Positions 8,427 to 17,588 of a stretch of DNA of 64,000 nt are shown one piece after another. The notes under the pieces were generated by a model that was given only the letters and a program-made list of their open reading frames with translations, searched no databases and was not told the DNA's origin. The stretch lies in the NCBI RefSeq assembly GCF_002283555.1, contig NZ_MVOI01000003.1, positions 1,414,798-1,478,797 of the forward strand. Reading direction: 5' to 3'. The translations under genes were made by a program, and so were the position numbers. The stretch is from Rubrivirga sp. SAORIC476. Lineage in GTDB: Bacteria; Bacteroidota; Rhodothermia; Rhodothermales; Rubricoccaceae. Position 1 is the stretch's first letter; every line of letters begins with the position of its first letter.

Positions 8427-8960
8427 TTGACGACCGACGTCCGAGACACCGTGTTCCGGGTTCGCATCGCTCCGCTCCCCGACGGCCTCCATCAGGAGAC
8501 CCACCACCCCTCGGCCGAGGATCTCGGCCTCGACCCGGAGGTGTTCTCCGGCATCGAGGTGGACCTGCGGCTCGATGTCGCCGAGCGACGCGTGCTGGCC
8601 GCCTACACGGCCCGCGCCACGGCCCGCCTGGAGTGCGACCGGACCCTGGAGATGTACGACGAGCCGGTCGAGGCCGACCACGCCGTGCTCTTCTCGGCCG
8701 ACGCGCAGCCCGACGGGGACGACCCCGATGACGACCTCCTGCCGCTCGACGCGGACGCGCTCGCCATCGACCTCACCGCGCCGGTCCACGACACGCTCTT
8801 GCTCGCGCTCCCGCTCCGGCGCGTGAGCCCGGCCGCCCGAGCGGCCGAGATCCCGACGACGTTCGGCGAGCCCGACGACGACGACGACAGCCCGGCCGAC
8901 CACCGCTGGGCGGCCCTTCGAGGCCTCCGCCCCGACGGCGACCCCGACTCTTCCGACTGA
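8427..8960 (+). CDS. YceD/DUF177-family protein
   Basis: About 177 residues. The start of the conserved part, VFRVRIAPLPDGLHQE, followed by a FSGIEVDLRLDVAERRVLAAY-type strand region, a later acidic segment and the position directly before rpmF mark it as DUF177/YceD. In many bacteria this gene precedes rpmF and is linked to 23S rRNA or ribosome assembly. The start is uncertain: TTG 8427 gives eight residues before the first conserved Phe, GTG 8451 gives one, and the frame is open further upstream. The C-terminus is very acidic (DDDDDS). rpmF follows after 30 bp. Confidence 0.75.
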   Translation: MTTDVRDTVFRVRIAPLPDGLHQETHHPSAEDLGLDPEVFSGIEVDLRLDVAERRVLAAYTARATARLECDRTLEMYDEPVEADHAVLFSADAQPDGDDPDDDLLPLDADALAIDLTAPVHDTLLLALPLRRVSPAARAAEIPTTFGEPDDDDDSPADHRWAALRGLRPDGDPDSSD

Positions 8961-8990
8961 CCCCGCCGCGAGGCGACACCCCCGACTCCG

Positions 8991-9179
8991 ATGGCCAACC
9001 CCAAACGCAAGCATTCCAAGGCGCGCTCCCGTTCGCGCCGCGCGAACTACCGCGTCAAGAACGTGCCCCAGACGCACGAGTGCCCCAACTGCAGCAATGC
9101 CAAGCTGATGCACCGGGCCTGCCCGACCTGCGGCCACTACCGAGGTCGCGAAGTCCTCGCCGTCAAGGGCTACGTCTAG
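8991..9179 (+). CDS. rpmF: Large-subunit ribosomal protein bL32
   Basis: A 62-residue bL32. The basic N-terminus MANPKRKHSKARSRSRRA is characteristic, and two CxxC pairs (CPNC at 32-35, CPTC at 45-48) form a zinc-ribbon site, making this the zinc-binding C+ form. It is followed by a strong inverted repeat and then plsX, the common yceD-rpmF-plsX-fabH order. Confidence 0.97.
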   Translation: MANPKRKHSKARSRSRRANYRVKNVPQTHECPNCSNAKLMHRACPTCGHYRGREVLAVKGYV

Positions 9180-9224
9180 ACGGACCGGGGCCCTCGCGGG
9201 GTCTCATCGTCTCTGATCGCCTGC

Positions 9225-9259
9225 CCGCCCGCGCGACCCGACATGGCTCGCGCGGGCGG
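9225..9259 (+). terminator. Strong GC hairpin between rpmF and plsX
   Basis: A 12-bp perfect stem (9225-9236 with 9248-9259) and an 11-nt loop lie in the 145-bp rpmF-plsX gap. No T-run follows. It may terminate or attenuate transcription or stabilise the rpmF mRNA, separating ribosomal-protein from lipid-gene expression. Confidence 0.55.
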
Positions 9260-9324
9260 CGTCCGTTGACGGCGGCGGGTATCTTCCCGTCCCCTCCTCC
9301 CCGCCCGTCTCGCCCCGCCTGCCC

Positions 9325-10362
9325 ATGCCCGTCCGAGTCGCCGTCGACGCCATGGGCGGAGATTATGCTCCGGGCGTCGTCGTGGAAGGTGTGCTGGATG
9401 CGCTCGCCGAGGCCGGCGACCGCGTGACGGTGCTGCTGGTCGGCCGCGAGGCCGAGGTCCGCGCCGAGCTGGACCGCCTCGGCGGCGCCGAGAACGAGAC
9501 GCTGCGCGTGGTGGACGCGCCGCAGGCCATCGGCATGGGCGAGAGCCCGACGGTGGCGCTCAAGACCAAACCCGAGTCCTCGATCCACATCGGCATCGGC
9601 GCCGTCAAGAACGGCCGGGCGGACGCGTTCGCCAGCGCCGGCAACACGGGCGCCGTGATGACGGCAGCGCTGTTCGGACTGGGCCGCCTGCCTGGCGTGC
9701 TCCGCCCCGCCCTGCCGGGCTACCTCCCCACGCCGTCTGGCACGTGCGTCGTGCTCGACGTGGGCGCCAACGTGGAGGTCCGCCCCGAGCACCTCGTGCA
9801 GTTCGCCCAGATGGGCGCCGTCTTCGGGGCCGCGTTCCTCGGCAAGGAGGACCCGACGGTCGGGCTCATCAACGTCGGCGAGGAGCCCGGCAAGGGCACC
9901 GACACGGTCAAGGAGGCCCACAAGACGCTGGCCGCGCTCGGCGAGCAGGGCACGATCCGGTTCGTGGGCAACGTCGAGGGCCGCGACATCCTCCAGCACG
10001 GCGCCGACGTGTGCGTCTGCGACGGGTTCGTAGGCAACGTGGTCCTCAAGCTGGCCGAGTCGGTGGCGACGATCCTGCCCCAGATGGTCCGGTCCGAGAT
10101 CGGGCGCCAGGAGCTCGCGCCGGAGCAGGCCCAGTTGGTCGGCGGCGTCCTCAAGGGGATGCTGGCCCCGTTCGACTACCAGGCCTTCGGCGGCGTCCCC
10201 ATGCTCGGCATCGACGGGACGGTCGTGATCGGCCACGGCGGGTCGTCGGCGCGAGCCATCCGCCAGATGGTGCTCTCCACGGCCAGCCTCGTCGAGCAGA
10301 ACCTGACCGCCCGGATCGGCCGCGCGCTCCGCGACCCCGGCCCCGACGCCTCGTCCTCCTGA
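9325..10362 (+). CDS. plsX: Phosphate acyltransferase PlsX
   Basis: A 345-residue PlsX, which makes acyl-phosphate from acyl-ACP and phosphate to feed PlsY in phosphatidic acid synthesis at the inner face of the membrane. Family signatures are the start [34 protein letters not shown] near 105, [17 protein letters not shown] near 130 and [14 protein letters not shown] near 230. Length is normal. A possible -7 element TATCTTCC lies at 9280, so it may have its own promoter. fabH starts 11 bp after its stop. Confidence 0.96.
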   Translation: MPVRVAVDAMGGDYAPGVVVEGVLDALAEAGDRVTVLLVGREAEVRAELDRLGGAENETLRVVDAPQAIGMGESPTVALKTKPESSIHIGIGAVKNGRADAFASAGNTGAVMTAALFGLGRLPGVLRPALPGYLPTPSGTCVVLDVGANVEVRPEHLVQFAQMGAVFGAAFLGKEDPTVGLINVGEEPGKGTDTVKEAHKTLAALGEQGTIRFVGNVEGRDILQHGADVCVCDGFVGNVVLKLAESVATILPQMVRSEIGRQELAPEQAQLVGGVLKGMLAPFDYQAFGGVPMLGIDGTVVIGHGGSSARAIRQMVLSTASLVEQNLTARIGRALRDPGPDASSS

Positions 10363-10372
10363 TTCCCTTCTG

Positions 10373-11374
10373 ATGCCCGATTCCAAGACGACGGCCGCCG
10401 TGACGGCGGTGGGGACCTACCTCCCCCCGGATCGCCTCACCAACGCCGACCTCGAGAAGCTCGTCGACACCAACGACGAGTGGATCCGGACGCGGACGGG
10501 CATCGAGGAGCGCCGCATCCTCAAGGACAAGACCAAGGCGACCTCGTTCATGGCGTCCGAGGCGGCCAGGATGTGCCTCGCCAAGGCCGGCGTCGACGCG
10601 TCCGAGGTGGACTGCATCCTGGTCGCGACCGTCACCCCCGACGTGGTCTTCCCGTCGACGGCCTGCCTCGTGCAGAACCAGATCGGCGCGACGAACGCCT
10701 GGGGCTACGACATCTCGGCGGCCTGCTCGGGCTTCCTCTACGCGCTCACGACGGGCTCGAAGATGATCGAGGCGGGCATGCACCAGAAGGTGCTCGTGAT
10801 CGGGGCGGACACGATGACGCGCATCATCGACTACACCGACCGCGCGACCTGCATCATCTTCGGCGACGGCGCCGGGGCGGTCCTGCTGGAGCCCACCACC
10901 GACGGGACGGGCTTCCAGGACAGCGTCCAGTACGTGGACGGCTCAGGCGTGGACTCGCTCTGGATGCCGGGCGGCGGCAGCCTCCACCCGGCCACCCACG
11001 AGACGGTCGACGCCCGCCTCCACTACGCCAGCCAGGACGGCAAGACGGTCTTCAAGCGCGCCGTCACCGGCATGGCCGACGCAGCGGCCGAGGTGATGGA
11101 GCGCAACGGGCTCGTCGGCGAGGACATCCGCTACCTCGTGCCGCACCAGGCCAACCTCCGCATCATCGACGCGACCGCGCGGCGGATGGGCGTCGGGCCG
11201 GACCAGGTGATGGTCAACATCGCGAAGTACGGCAACACGACCGCGGCCACCCTCCCCCTCTGCCTCGGCGACTGGGAGAACCAGCTCCGGCCGGGCGACA
11301 ACCTGATCCTGGCGGCCTTCGGCGGCGGCTTCACCTGGGGCGCGACCTGGCTCAAGTGGAGCTACGGCGCGTAG
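10373..11374 (+). CDS. fabH: Beta-ketoacyl-ACP synthase III
   Basis: A 333-residue KAS III. The thiolase-fold triad is visible: Cys118 in [10 protein letters not shown], His258 in VPHQANLRI and Asn288 in [11 protein letters not shown]. It condenses acetyl- or another short acyl-CoA with malonyl-ACP to start type II fatty acid synthesis; the sequence does not say which primer is preferred. It follows plsX closely and precedes fabD in a standard fab cluster. Confidence 0.96.
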   Translation: MPDSKTTAAVTAVGTYLPPDRLTNADLEKLVDTNDEWIRTRTGIEERRILKDKTKATSFMASEAARMCLAKAGVDASEVDCILVATVTPDVVFPSTACLVQNQIGATNAWGYDISAACSGFLYALTTGSKMIEAGMHQKVLVIGADTMTRIIDYTDRATCIIFGDGAGAVLLEPTTDGTGFQDSVQYVDGSGVDSLWMPGGGSLHPATHETVDARLHYASQDGKTVFKRAVTGMADAAAEVMERNGLVGEDIRYLVPHQANLRIIDATARRMGVGPDQVMVNIAKYGNTTAATLPLCLGDWENQLRPGDNLILAAFGGGFTWGATWLKWSYGA

Positions 11375-11428
11375 GGCGTGGAGCGTAGGCCGTAGGCATC
11401 CCACGAACAACGCACCACGCACGACGAC

Positions 11429-12352
11429 ATGCTCGCTTTCCTCTTCCCCGGCCAGGGCTCCCAGGCGCCCGGCATGGCCGCCGACCTCGTCGATCTCCCC
11501 GAGGCCCGCGCGATCCTCGACGAGGCGGACGCCGTGCTCGGCTTCTCGCTGACCGACCTGATGTTCGGCGACGACCCGGAGGCGCTCAAGCCGACCGAGA
11601 TCACGCAGCCGGCGCTCTACACACACAGTCTGGCTGTCAACGCCGTGCTGGCAGCGCGGGGCGTCCGGCCGGATCTGGCGGCGGGGCACAGCCTCGGCGA
11701 GTGGAGCGCGCTGGCAGCCGTCGGCGCGATGTCGTTCGCGGACGGGCTACGCGCCGTCCGGCGCCGTGGCGAGCTGATGGCGACCGCGGGCGACGTGCGC
11801 CCTGGCGCGATGGCGGCCGTCCTGGCACTCGACGCCGATGCGCTCGAAGCCGTCTGCCGCGAGGCCACCGAGGCGGGCGAGGGCGAGGTGGTCCCGGCCA
11901 ACTACAACGACCCCGGCCAGATCGTGATCTCGGGCGACGCCCCGGCCGTCGAGCGCGCCTCGGCGCTCGCCTCGGAGGCGGGCGCGCGGCGCGTGGTCCC
12001 TCTCCCGGTCTCGGGCGCCTTCCACAGCCCGCTCATGGCATTCGCCCGCGACGGGCTCAAAGAGACGCTGGACGCGCTGATGCTCCACGTCCCGTCGTGC
12101 CCGGTCGTCCTGAACGTGACCGCCGAGCCGACGACCGACCCGGAGGCGATCCGGATGCGGCTGCTCGACCAGCTCACCGCGCCGGTCCGCTGGGCGCAGT
12201 CGCTGGAGCGGATGCAGGCCGACGGCACCGAGCGCTTTGTCGAGGTGGGCACGGGCAAGGTGCTCTCGGGCCTCGTCAAGCGAACGCTGGGCCGCGACGC
12301 GGTCTCCGTCCAGGCCGGAACGGCCGCGGAGGTGGCGGCGCTGACGGCGTAG
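11429..12352 (+). CDS. fabD: Malonyl-CoA:ACP transacylase
   Basis: A 307-residue FabD. It opens with the family motif LAFLFPGQGSQ, carries the nucleophile Ser88 in GHSLGEWSAL and His199 in SGAFHSPLM, and ends with the VEVGTGKVLSGLVKR block. It loads malonyl groups onto acyl carrier protein. It sits 54 bp after fabH and 67 bp before fabG. Confidence 0.96.
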   Translation: MLAFLFPGQGSQAPGMAADLVDLPEARAILDEADAVLGFSLTDLMFGDDPEALKPTEITQPALYTHSLAVNAVLAARGVRPDLAAGHSLGEWSALAAVGAMSFADGLRAVRRRGELMATAGDVRPGAMAAVLALDADALEAVCREATEAGEGEVVPANYNDPGQIVISGDAPAVERASALASEAGARRVVPLPVSGAFHSPLMAFARDGLKETLDALMLHVPSCPVVLNVTAEPTTDPEAIRMRLLDQLTAPVRWAQSLERMQADGTERFVEVGTGKVLSGLVKRTLGRDAVSVQAGTAAEVAALTA

Positions 12353-12419
12353 TCGAGGCCGAGCGAGCAGGGCGCGGCCGGGGGTGCGATCTTTCGGCCC
12401 CTCTGACCGACCGACCCTC

Positions 12420-13163
12420 ATGACCCTCGATCTCTCCGGCAAGGCCATCCTCGTCACCGGTGGCACCCGCGGCATCGGCCGCGCCATCGTCGAAGCCGCC
12501 GCCCACGCGGGCGCCTCGGTGGCCTTCACCTACCGCTCCTCTACCGAGACGGCCGACCAGCTGGTCGAGGCGCTCGGCGGCGACGAGAAGGCCCTCGCCA
12601 TCCAGGCCGACGCGGCCTCGGGAGAGGACGCCCAGACGGCCGTCGAGGCGGTCGTGGCGAAGTGGGGCTCCATCGACGGGCTCGTGGTCAACGCGGGCAT
12701 CACGCGCGACGGGCTCATGATCCGGATGGACGCGCAGGCGTGGCAGGACGTGATCGACACCAACCTGACGGGCGCCTTCCACGTCACCAAGGCCGCCTAC
12801 CGGCCGATGATGAAGCAGCGCGCCGGGTCCATCGTCACCATCTCGTCGGTGGTCGGCGTGATGGGCAACGCGGGGCAGGCCAACTACGCAGCGTCGAAGG
12901 CCGGACTGATCGGCTTCACCAAGAGCATCGCACGCGAGCTGAGCGGCCGCGGCGTCCGCGCCAACGTGGTGGCGCCGGGCTACATCGAGACCGACATGAC
13001 GGCCGACCTCGGGCCTGCCGCGGAGGCCCTCATGGACCAGATCCCGCTCAAGCGGCTCGGCCAGCCGGACGACATCGCGGCGGCGGTCCTCTTCCTCCTG
13101 TCAGACGCCGCGGCCTACGTGACCGGCCACGTCTTGCACGTCGACGGCGGGATGGCCATGTAG
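12420..13163 (+). CDS. fabG: 3-oxoacyl-ACP reductase FabG
   Basis: A 247-residue SDR matching FabG: cofactor motif TGGTRGIG (13-20), NAG (91-93), Asn115, catalytic Ser142/143, Tyr156 and Lys160 (YAASK), VAPGYIETDM and the C-terminal HVLHVDGGMAM. It reduces 3-ketoacyl-ACP with NADPH in each elongation cycle. I used the ATG at 12420, where the FabG N-terminus MTLDLSGK begins. acpP and fabF, which often follow fabG, are not in this window. Confidence 0.95.
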   Translation: MTLDLSGKAILVTGGTRGIGRAIVEAAAHAGASVAFTYRSSTETADQLVEALGGDEKALAIQADAASGEDAQTAVEAVVAKWGSIDGLVVNAGITRDGLMIRMDAQAWQDVIDTNLTGAFHVTKAAYRPMMKQRAGSIVTISSVVGVMGNAGQANYAASKAGLIGFTKSIARELSGRGVRANVVAPGYIETDMTADLGPAAEALMDQIPLKRLGQPDDIAAAVLFLLSDAAAYVTGHVLHVDGGMAM

Positions 13164-13235
13164 CACGCCTGGTGCGTCTGCATCAGGGTAGAGGCCGACC
13201 GCCGTGCGAGGTTGGGGGTTTCTCCTTCAGTCGTC

Positions 13236-13769
13236 GTGCGTCCTGTCGTCCTGCTCTCGCTTTTCCTCACCGTCGCCGCTCAGGCCCAGGACCGGGAGCC
13301 CGCCTTCCTTCCTCGGGCCGCCGTCGTCACGGTGGGCGTGGCGGGCGGCGTCGGCGCGGTGGTGGGGGCCTACTACCTGATCCCCTCGTGGTACGACACG
13401 CCCCCCGGGGCGGCGCTTCTGGTGCTTTCGTACCCAGCGGGAGTCGCACTCGGAACGATGCTCGCCTCTGAGGCCCTCGGCCTGGACGCGCCGCCGGGCC
13501 GGGTGCTGACGGATGCGGCGCTGGGCCTACCGGCTGGCGCGCTGGCGGGGCTGGTGACCGGCGGCCTCGTCGCGGGGCTGATCTACCTCCCGACGGCCGA
13601 GGTGGAGTACAACCTCCTGCCCGCGCTCATCGGCGGCGGCGTGGGGATTCTGACCGCCGTCGGCGTGTCTTCGGTGGTCGCCTCCCGGCGCGTAGAGGCG
13701 TCCCCGGTGCCCCTGCGGGCGCCGATGGGCGAGTCCGGCGCCGGGCTGTCGCTCCGCATCGCGCTCTGA
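13236..13769 (+). CDS. Hypothetical small integral membrane protein
   Basis: Not recognised. From the GTG at 13236 it encodes 177 residues beginning with a signal-peptide-like stretch (VVLLSLFLTVAAQAQ), then three or four Gly/Ala-rich hydrophobic segments, including VVTVGVAGGVGAVVGAYYLI and ALAGLVTGGLVAGLIYL, and a short C-terminal tail. A TTG at 13212 would add eight residues. The glycine-rich segments with an N-terminal signal suggest an envelope protein. It starts about 50-70 bp after fabG and ends at a hairpin shared with the convergent sigma-factor gene. Confidence 0.6.
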   Translation: MRPVVLLSLFLTVAAQAQDREPAFLPRAAVVTVGVAGGVGAVVGAYYLIPSWYDTPPGAALLVLSYPAGVALGTMLASEALGLDAPPGRVLTDAALGLPAGALAGLVTGGLVAGLIYLPTAEVEYNLLPALIGGGVGILTAVGVSSVVASRRVEASPVPLRAPMGESGAGLSLRIAL

Positions 13770-13776
13770 CCCCGCC

Positions 13777-13794
13777 CGCCTCGGTCACGAGGCG
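13777..13794. terminator. Hairpin between convergent genes (REP-like)
   Basis: A 7-bp stem CGCCTCG/CGAGGCG with a 4-nt loop lies between the membrane-protein stop (13769) and the sigma-factor stop (13827). It is related to the scattered palindrome family. Confidence 0.55.
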
Positions 13795-13826
13795 AAGCGG
13801 GTCGAAGAGGGCCACGAGGTGGGGTG

Positions 13827-14426
13827 CTACCCGGCGTCCGGGTCGTGGGCGCCCGTGATGTCGCCCTGGAGCTCGCCGTAGAGCCATGCCCGGGCGGCTC
13901 GCCAGGAGCGCGCGACGGTCGCCTCGGACACGCCGAGCGCCTCGGCCGTCTCGACCACCGAGAGGCCACCGAAGAAGCGGCACTCGACCACGCGCGCCGC
14001 GCGCGGGTCGGCGGCCTCAAGCCGCTGGAGCGCCTCCTCGACCATCGCCGCACGGTCGGCCTGGGCCTCGGTGAAGGGCAGGCCCATCACCTCTTCGTTC
14101 AGCGACGTGTGGGCGGCGCCGCCGCCGCGCTTCTGCGCCTTGCGCGCCTCGCCATAGCTGACGAGGACCTGCCGCATCGCGCGCGAGGCGACCGCCAGCA
14201 GGTGCGCCCGGTTCTCGACCGAGGCGTTCTCCAGCTTGATGTACGCCTCGTGCACGAGCGCGGTCGTGTTGAGGGTGTCGTTGCCGATCCAGCGCGAGCG
14301 GTGACGCTGCGCGATCTGCCGAAGGTCGCCGTAGATCCGCTCGAAGAGCGCGCCCGAGGGCGGCTCGCCGCGACCGATCGCGTCGAGGAGCGCGGTGGTC
14401 TCCTCGGCCAGGGTTGGAGCATCCAT
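13827..14426 (-). CDS. ECF-like RNA polymerase sigma factor
   Basis: A 199-residue protein of the Sigma70_ECF-like group. Region 2 includes ERIYGDLRQIAQRHR and LVHEAYIKLENASVENRAHLLAVASRAMRQVL. Region 4 (about 135-185) has RAARVVECRFFGGLSVVETAEALGVSEATVARSWRAARAWLY. Such factors direct RNA polymerase to dedicated promoters and, in related bacteria, often sit next to a Ser/Thr kinase gene. Here no kinase or anti-sigma factor gene is adjacent, so control is unclear. A -7-like TAGGTTCC lies 22 bp before the ATG on the minus strand (14455-14448). Confidence 0.88.
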   Translation of the reverse strand: MDAPTLAEETTALLDAIGRGEPPSGALFERIYGDLRQIAQRHRSRWIGNDTLNTTALVHEAYIKLENASVENRAHLLAVASRAMRQVLVSYGEARKAQKRGGGAAHTSLNEEVMGLPFTEAQADRAAMVEEALQRLEAADPRAARVVECRFFGGLSVVETAEALGVSEATVARSWRAARAWLYGELQGDITGAHDPDAG

Positions 14427-14690
14427 ACCGTGTCGTGGTGGGATGCCGGAACCTACGGTCAGGCCTGCCCTTTCGCGTCACGGCCGCGTGTGAAGCCCCG
14501 GGATGACAACGAACCGTGGAGAGAACTCCGCCCGAAGTCGTCCGCGCGCCATACCGAGGGCGGACGAGATGCGTAATGTGAGGCAGGTGCGGACGTTCCG
14601 TATCCGCGCGTGGCGAGAGCCCGCGCCTGCGACGCCGGTCGGGAGGAGACGACGAGACCCGGGCGGCCCCCTCCACTCCCCCCGACCGAC

Positions 14691-16433
14691 ATGGCGTTCA
14701 AAGCCGTTTTCGATCTCACCCAGAAGGCCCAGAACGAGGCCAAGGCCGAGCGTCAGCTCGACACCCCCTTCGACGCCCCCGACGAGAACGTCGACGCGGC
14801 GGCCATCGCCGACCTGCCCGAGCGCCTCCAGGCGGGCGTCGAGGCCCTCGGCTGGCCCGCGCTGATGCCCGTCCAGGCCGAGGCGATCCCCTACATCCTC
14901 GACAACCGCGACCTGATCGTGCAGTCGCGGACCGGCTCGGGCAAGACGGGCGCGTTCCTGCTGCCGCTGCTCGAGAAGCTCGACGTCCGCGAGAAGACGA
15001 CGCAGGCGCTGGTCCTCTGTCCGACCCGTGAGTTGGCGAGCCAGATCCACGCCGAGTTCGAGCGCATGAACGCCGGGCTCGCCCCGGAGGAGCGGCTCAA
15101 CGCGATCCCGGTCTACGGCGGCGTCGGCTACGGCCCCCAGGTGGAGGCCTTCGAAAAGGGCGCCCAGCTGGTCGTCGGCACGCCGGGGCGCGTGCTGGAC
15201 CACCTCTCGCGCGGGACGCTCAAGCTGGACAAGCTGCGCACGATCATCCTGGACGAGGCCGACGAGATGCTCTCGATGGGCTTCTTCCCCGACATGATCA
15301 AGGTCCGCCGCTACCTGCCCAAGCAGCGCGACTCGTACATGTTCTCGGCCACGATGCCCTTCCAGGTGCAGCGCATCGGCAAGGAGTTCCTGACCGACCC
15401 GGTGTTCCTGGCCACGGCGGGCGGCCAGATCCACGTCGAGCTGATGACGCACCGCGCGTACCAGGTCCACCCGATGCAGAAGGACCGCTCGCTGGCGACG
15501 CTCATCGAGTGGGAGAACCCGACCGCGGCCATCATCTTCGCCAACACGCGCCGCGAGGTCGAGTACCTCGCCACGTTCCTCAACAACTACGGCTACGACG
15601 CCGCCGGCATCTCGTCCGACCTGACCCAGAAGGCGCGGGAGAAGACGATGAAGCGGATGCGCGACGGCGAGCTGCGCTTCCTGGTGGCCACCGACGTCGC
15701 CGCGCGCGGCATCGACGTGGAGGACCTGAGCCACGTCTTTCAGTACGACATCCCGCAGGACCGCGAGTACTACGTCCACCGCTCAGGCCGGACGGCGCGT
15801 GCGGGCAAGGCGGGCGTCTCGATCGCCATCACGACGGCGACCGACATGCCGACGCTGCGCCAGATCGCGCGCAAGTACGACATCCCGCTCGAGGAGCGCG
15901 ACATGCCGACCGAGGAGGAACTCGCGTCCCGCGTCGGCCAGCGGCTGACGAACCTCTTGGAGGACCGGATGCGCTCCCGCTCGAACCTGGAGCGCGAGCG
16001 CCAGAGCCGCTTCGTCGCCGTCGCCAAGGCGCTGGTCGAGGAGGGCGAGCCCGAAGTGCTGGCCATGCTTCTGGACGAGGCCTACCAGTCCAGCCTCCAC
16101 GGCGCGCCCGTCGGCCCGGCGATGGACCGCTCGGAGTCCGAGTACGACATCCGCCAGCGGGAGGCCCGTGAGGAGCGCGAGGGCCGCGGCGAGCGCCGCT
16201 CCCGCCGCGACGACGACGACCGCGGAGGCCGGGGCCGCTCCCGCCGCCGCGACGACGACGCGGCCGACGACCGCCCGGACGAAGCACACGCCGACGCCCG
16301 CGACGACGTGTCCACCGACACCGCCTCCGAGACGCCCCGTGCCGACGATCAGCCCGAGGCGGACGTGAAGCCGAAGCGCAAGCGCCGTCGCTCCAAGCGC
16401 AAGTCGAGCGGCGACGGCGGGTCGGAGGCCTAG
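14691..16433 (+). CDS. DEAD-box ATP-dependent RNA helicase
   Basis: A 580-residue DEAD-box helicase: Q-motif region, motif I TGSGKT (81-86), Ia PTRELASQ (111-118), motif II DEAD (188-191), SATMP (about 218), TDVAARGIDV and HRSGRTARAGK. The C-terminal about 90 residues are a charged, repetitive RR/RS/DDD tail ending in a very basic KPKRKRRRSKRKS, typical of cold-shock or ribosome-assembly helicases and probably RNA-binding. It resembles the CsdA/DeaD group, but I do not assign a symbol. The ATG at 14691 starts at the helicase N-terminus; the frame is open upstream to 14610. Confidence 0.93.
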   Translation: MAFKAVFDLTQKAQNEAKAERQLDTPFDAPDENVDAAAIADLPERLQAGVEALGWPALMPVQAEAIPYILDNRDLIVQSRTGSGKTGAFLLPLLEKLDVREKTTQALVLCPTRELASQIHAEFERMNAGLAPEERLNAIPVYGGVGYGPQVEAFEKGAQLVVGTPGRVLDHLSRGTLKLDKLRTIILDEADEMLSMGFFPDMIKVRRYLPKQRDSYMFSATMPFQVQRIGKEFLTDPVFLATAGGQIHVELMTHRAYQVHPMQKDRSLATLIEWENPTAAIIFANTRREVEYLATFLNNYGYDAAGISSDLTQKAREKTMKRMRDGELRFLVATDVAARGIDVEDLSHVFQYDIPQDREYYVHRSGRTARAGKAGVSIAITTATDMPTLRQIARKYDIPLEERDMPTEEELASRVGQRLTNLLEDRMRSRSNLERERQSRFVAVAKALVEEGEPEVLAMLLDEAYQSSLHGAPVGPAMDRSESEYDIRQREAREEREGRGERRSRRDDDDRGGRGRSRRRDDDAADDRPDEAHADARDDVSTDTASETPRADDQPEADVKPKRKRRRSKRKSSGDGGSEA

Positions 16434-16540
16434 GCCTGCGAGGTGTGGAGGGCGTGGACCGCGGGCCGCTGTGCCTCTGGGGGCGTCCTACGCACCGTGC
16501 CCGACGGCCTCGCTCCGGTGTGACCTGACTCTCCCCTCCT

Positions 16541-17389
16541 ATGATCGAACTCTGCACCGCCGCGCTGCTCTACGCCGCCTCTGCCGGAGCGCCGGGCGCC
16601 GCCCCGTTCACCGTCTTCGACGCGCAGGGCGCGCAGGTGGAGCTGGCGACCCTCTGCAACGCCATGGACGACGCCGACGTCGTCTTCCTGGGTGAACTGC
16701 ACAACGACTCGACGGCGCACGCCATCCAGCTCGAACTGCTCGCGTGGGCAGACGCGGCCACCCGGAGCACCGACCGGCCACTGGTGCTTGGCCTGGAGAT
16801 GGTCGAGACCGACGCACAGACGGTGCTGGACGAATACCTCGCCGGGCTCGTCCGGGAGCGCGACTGGCTGGCCGCGAGCCGCCCGTGGACCAACTACGAG
16901 ACCGACTACCGCCCCCTGGTCGAGTTCGCCCGCGAGCACGGCGCCGCGGTCGTCGGCACGAACGCGCCGGGGCGCTACGTGAGCCTGGTCTCGCGGCGCG
17001 GCGGCGTGGCCGTGCTCGACAGCCTGAGCGCGTCCGCCCGCGCATGGCTGCCTCCGTCCTCGGCTCCCCCGTCCGACCCGCTAGCGGCCAAGTTTATGGA
17101 CCTGATGGGCGGGATGCCGCACGGCGCGGGCCCGACCGTGGAGGGCATGCTGGCCGGGCAGAACCTGCGCGACGCCACGATGGCGTGGCAGATCGCCCAG
17201 TCGCTGGCCGACCATCCCGGCGCCTTGGTGATCCACGTCAACGGGAGCTTCCACAGCGAGGGCGGGCTCGGCATTCCCGAGCACCTCGCCCGCCTCGCGC
17301 CCGAGGCGCGAGTCCTCGTCGTCACGATGGCGCCCGACGCCAAGCCCGGCTCCCTCGGCGACGACTTCGTGATCCGTACCGCCCCGTAG
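16541..17389 (+). CDS. ChaN-type haem-binding/uptake family protein
   Basis: A 282-residue protein with the ChaN (cofactor/haem-binding) layout: a short N-terminal hydrophobic segment, VVFLGELHND at 48-56 (the GExH motif), the LVLGLEMVETDAQ block, the RPWTNYETDYRPLVEFA block, and a C-terminal ALVIHVNGSFHSEGGLG segment with another conserved histidine. Family members are often iron-regulated lipoproteins that bind haem. Here the leader lacks a lipobox cysteine in the usual position, so export is uncertain. A TonB-dependent receptor gene follows 200 bp downstream, consistent with a role in nutrient or haem uptake. Confidence 0.8.
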   Translation: MIELCTAALLYAASAGAPGAAPFTVFDAQGAQVELATLCNAMDDADVVFLGELHNDSTAHAIQLELLAWADAATRSTDRPLVLGLEMVETDAQTVLDEYLAGLVRERDWLAASRPWTNYETDYRPLVEFAREHGAAVVGTNAPGRYVSLVSRRGGVAVLDSLSASARAWLPPSSAPPSDPLAAKFMDLMGGMPHGAGPTVEGMLAGQNLRDATMAWQIAQSLADHPGALVIHVNGSFHSEGGLGIPEHLARLAPEARVLVVTMAPDAKPGSLGDDFVIRTAP

Positions 17390-17404
17390 GGACGGATCGC
17401 GATC

Positions 17405-17426
17405 CGCTCTCGCCGGGGGGAGAGCG
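17405..17426 (+). terminator. Candidate terminator after the ChaN-type gene
   Basis: A 6-bp stem CGCTCT/AGAGCG with a 10-nt GC-rich loop, 16 bp after the stop codon. Confidence 0.4.
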
Positions 17427-17588
17427 AGGACCCGTCCTCCGTCTCCGGTCGCCCGTCCTCGCAGGGCACGTCCTCCTCCCCGGACGTGGCGCCCGAAGAC
17501 GGTATCTTCGCCTCTCCTCTTCGCGGCCGCGCCTATTCGCCTTCGGAACGCCCTGTCTGACCCTCGCTCGGCTCGTCCCGACGGCACC

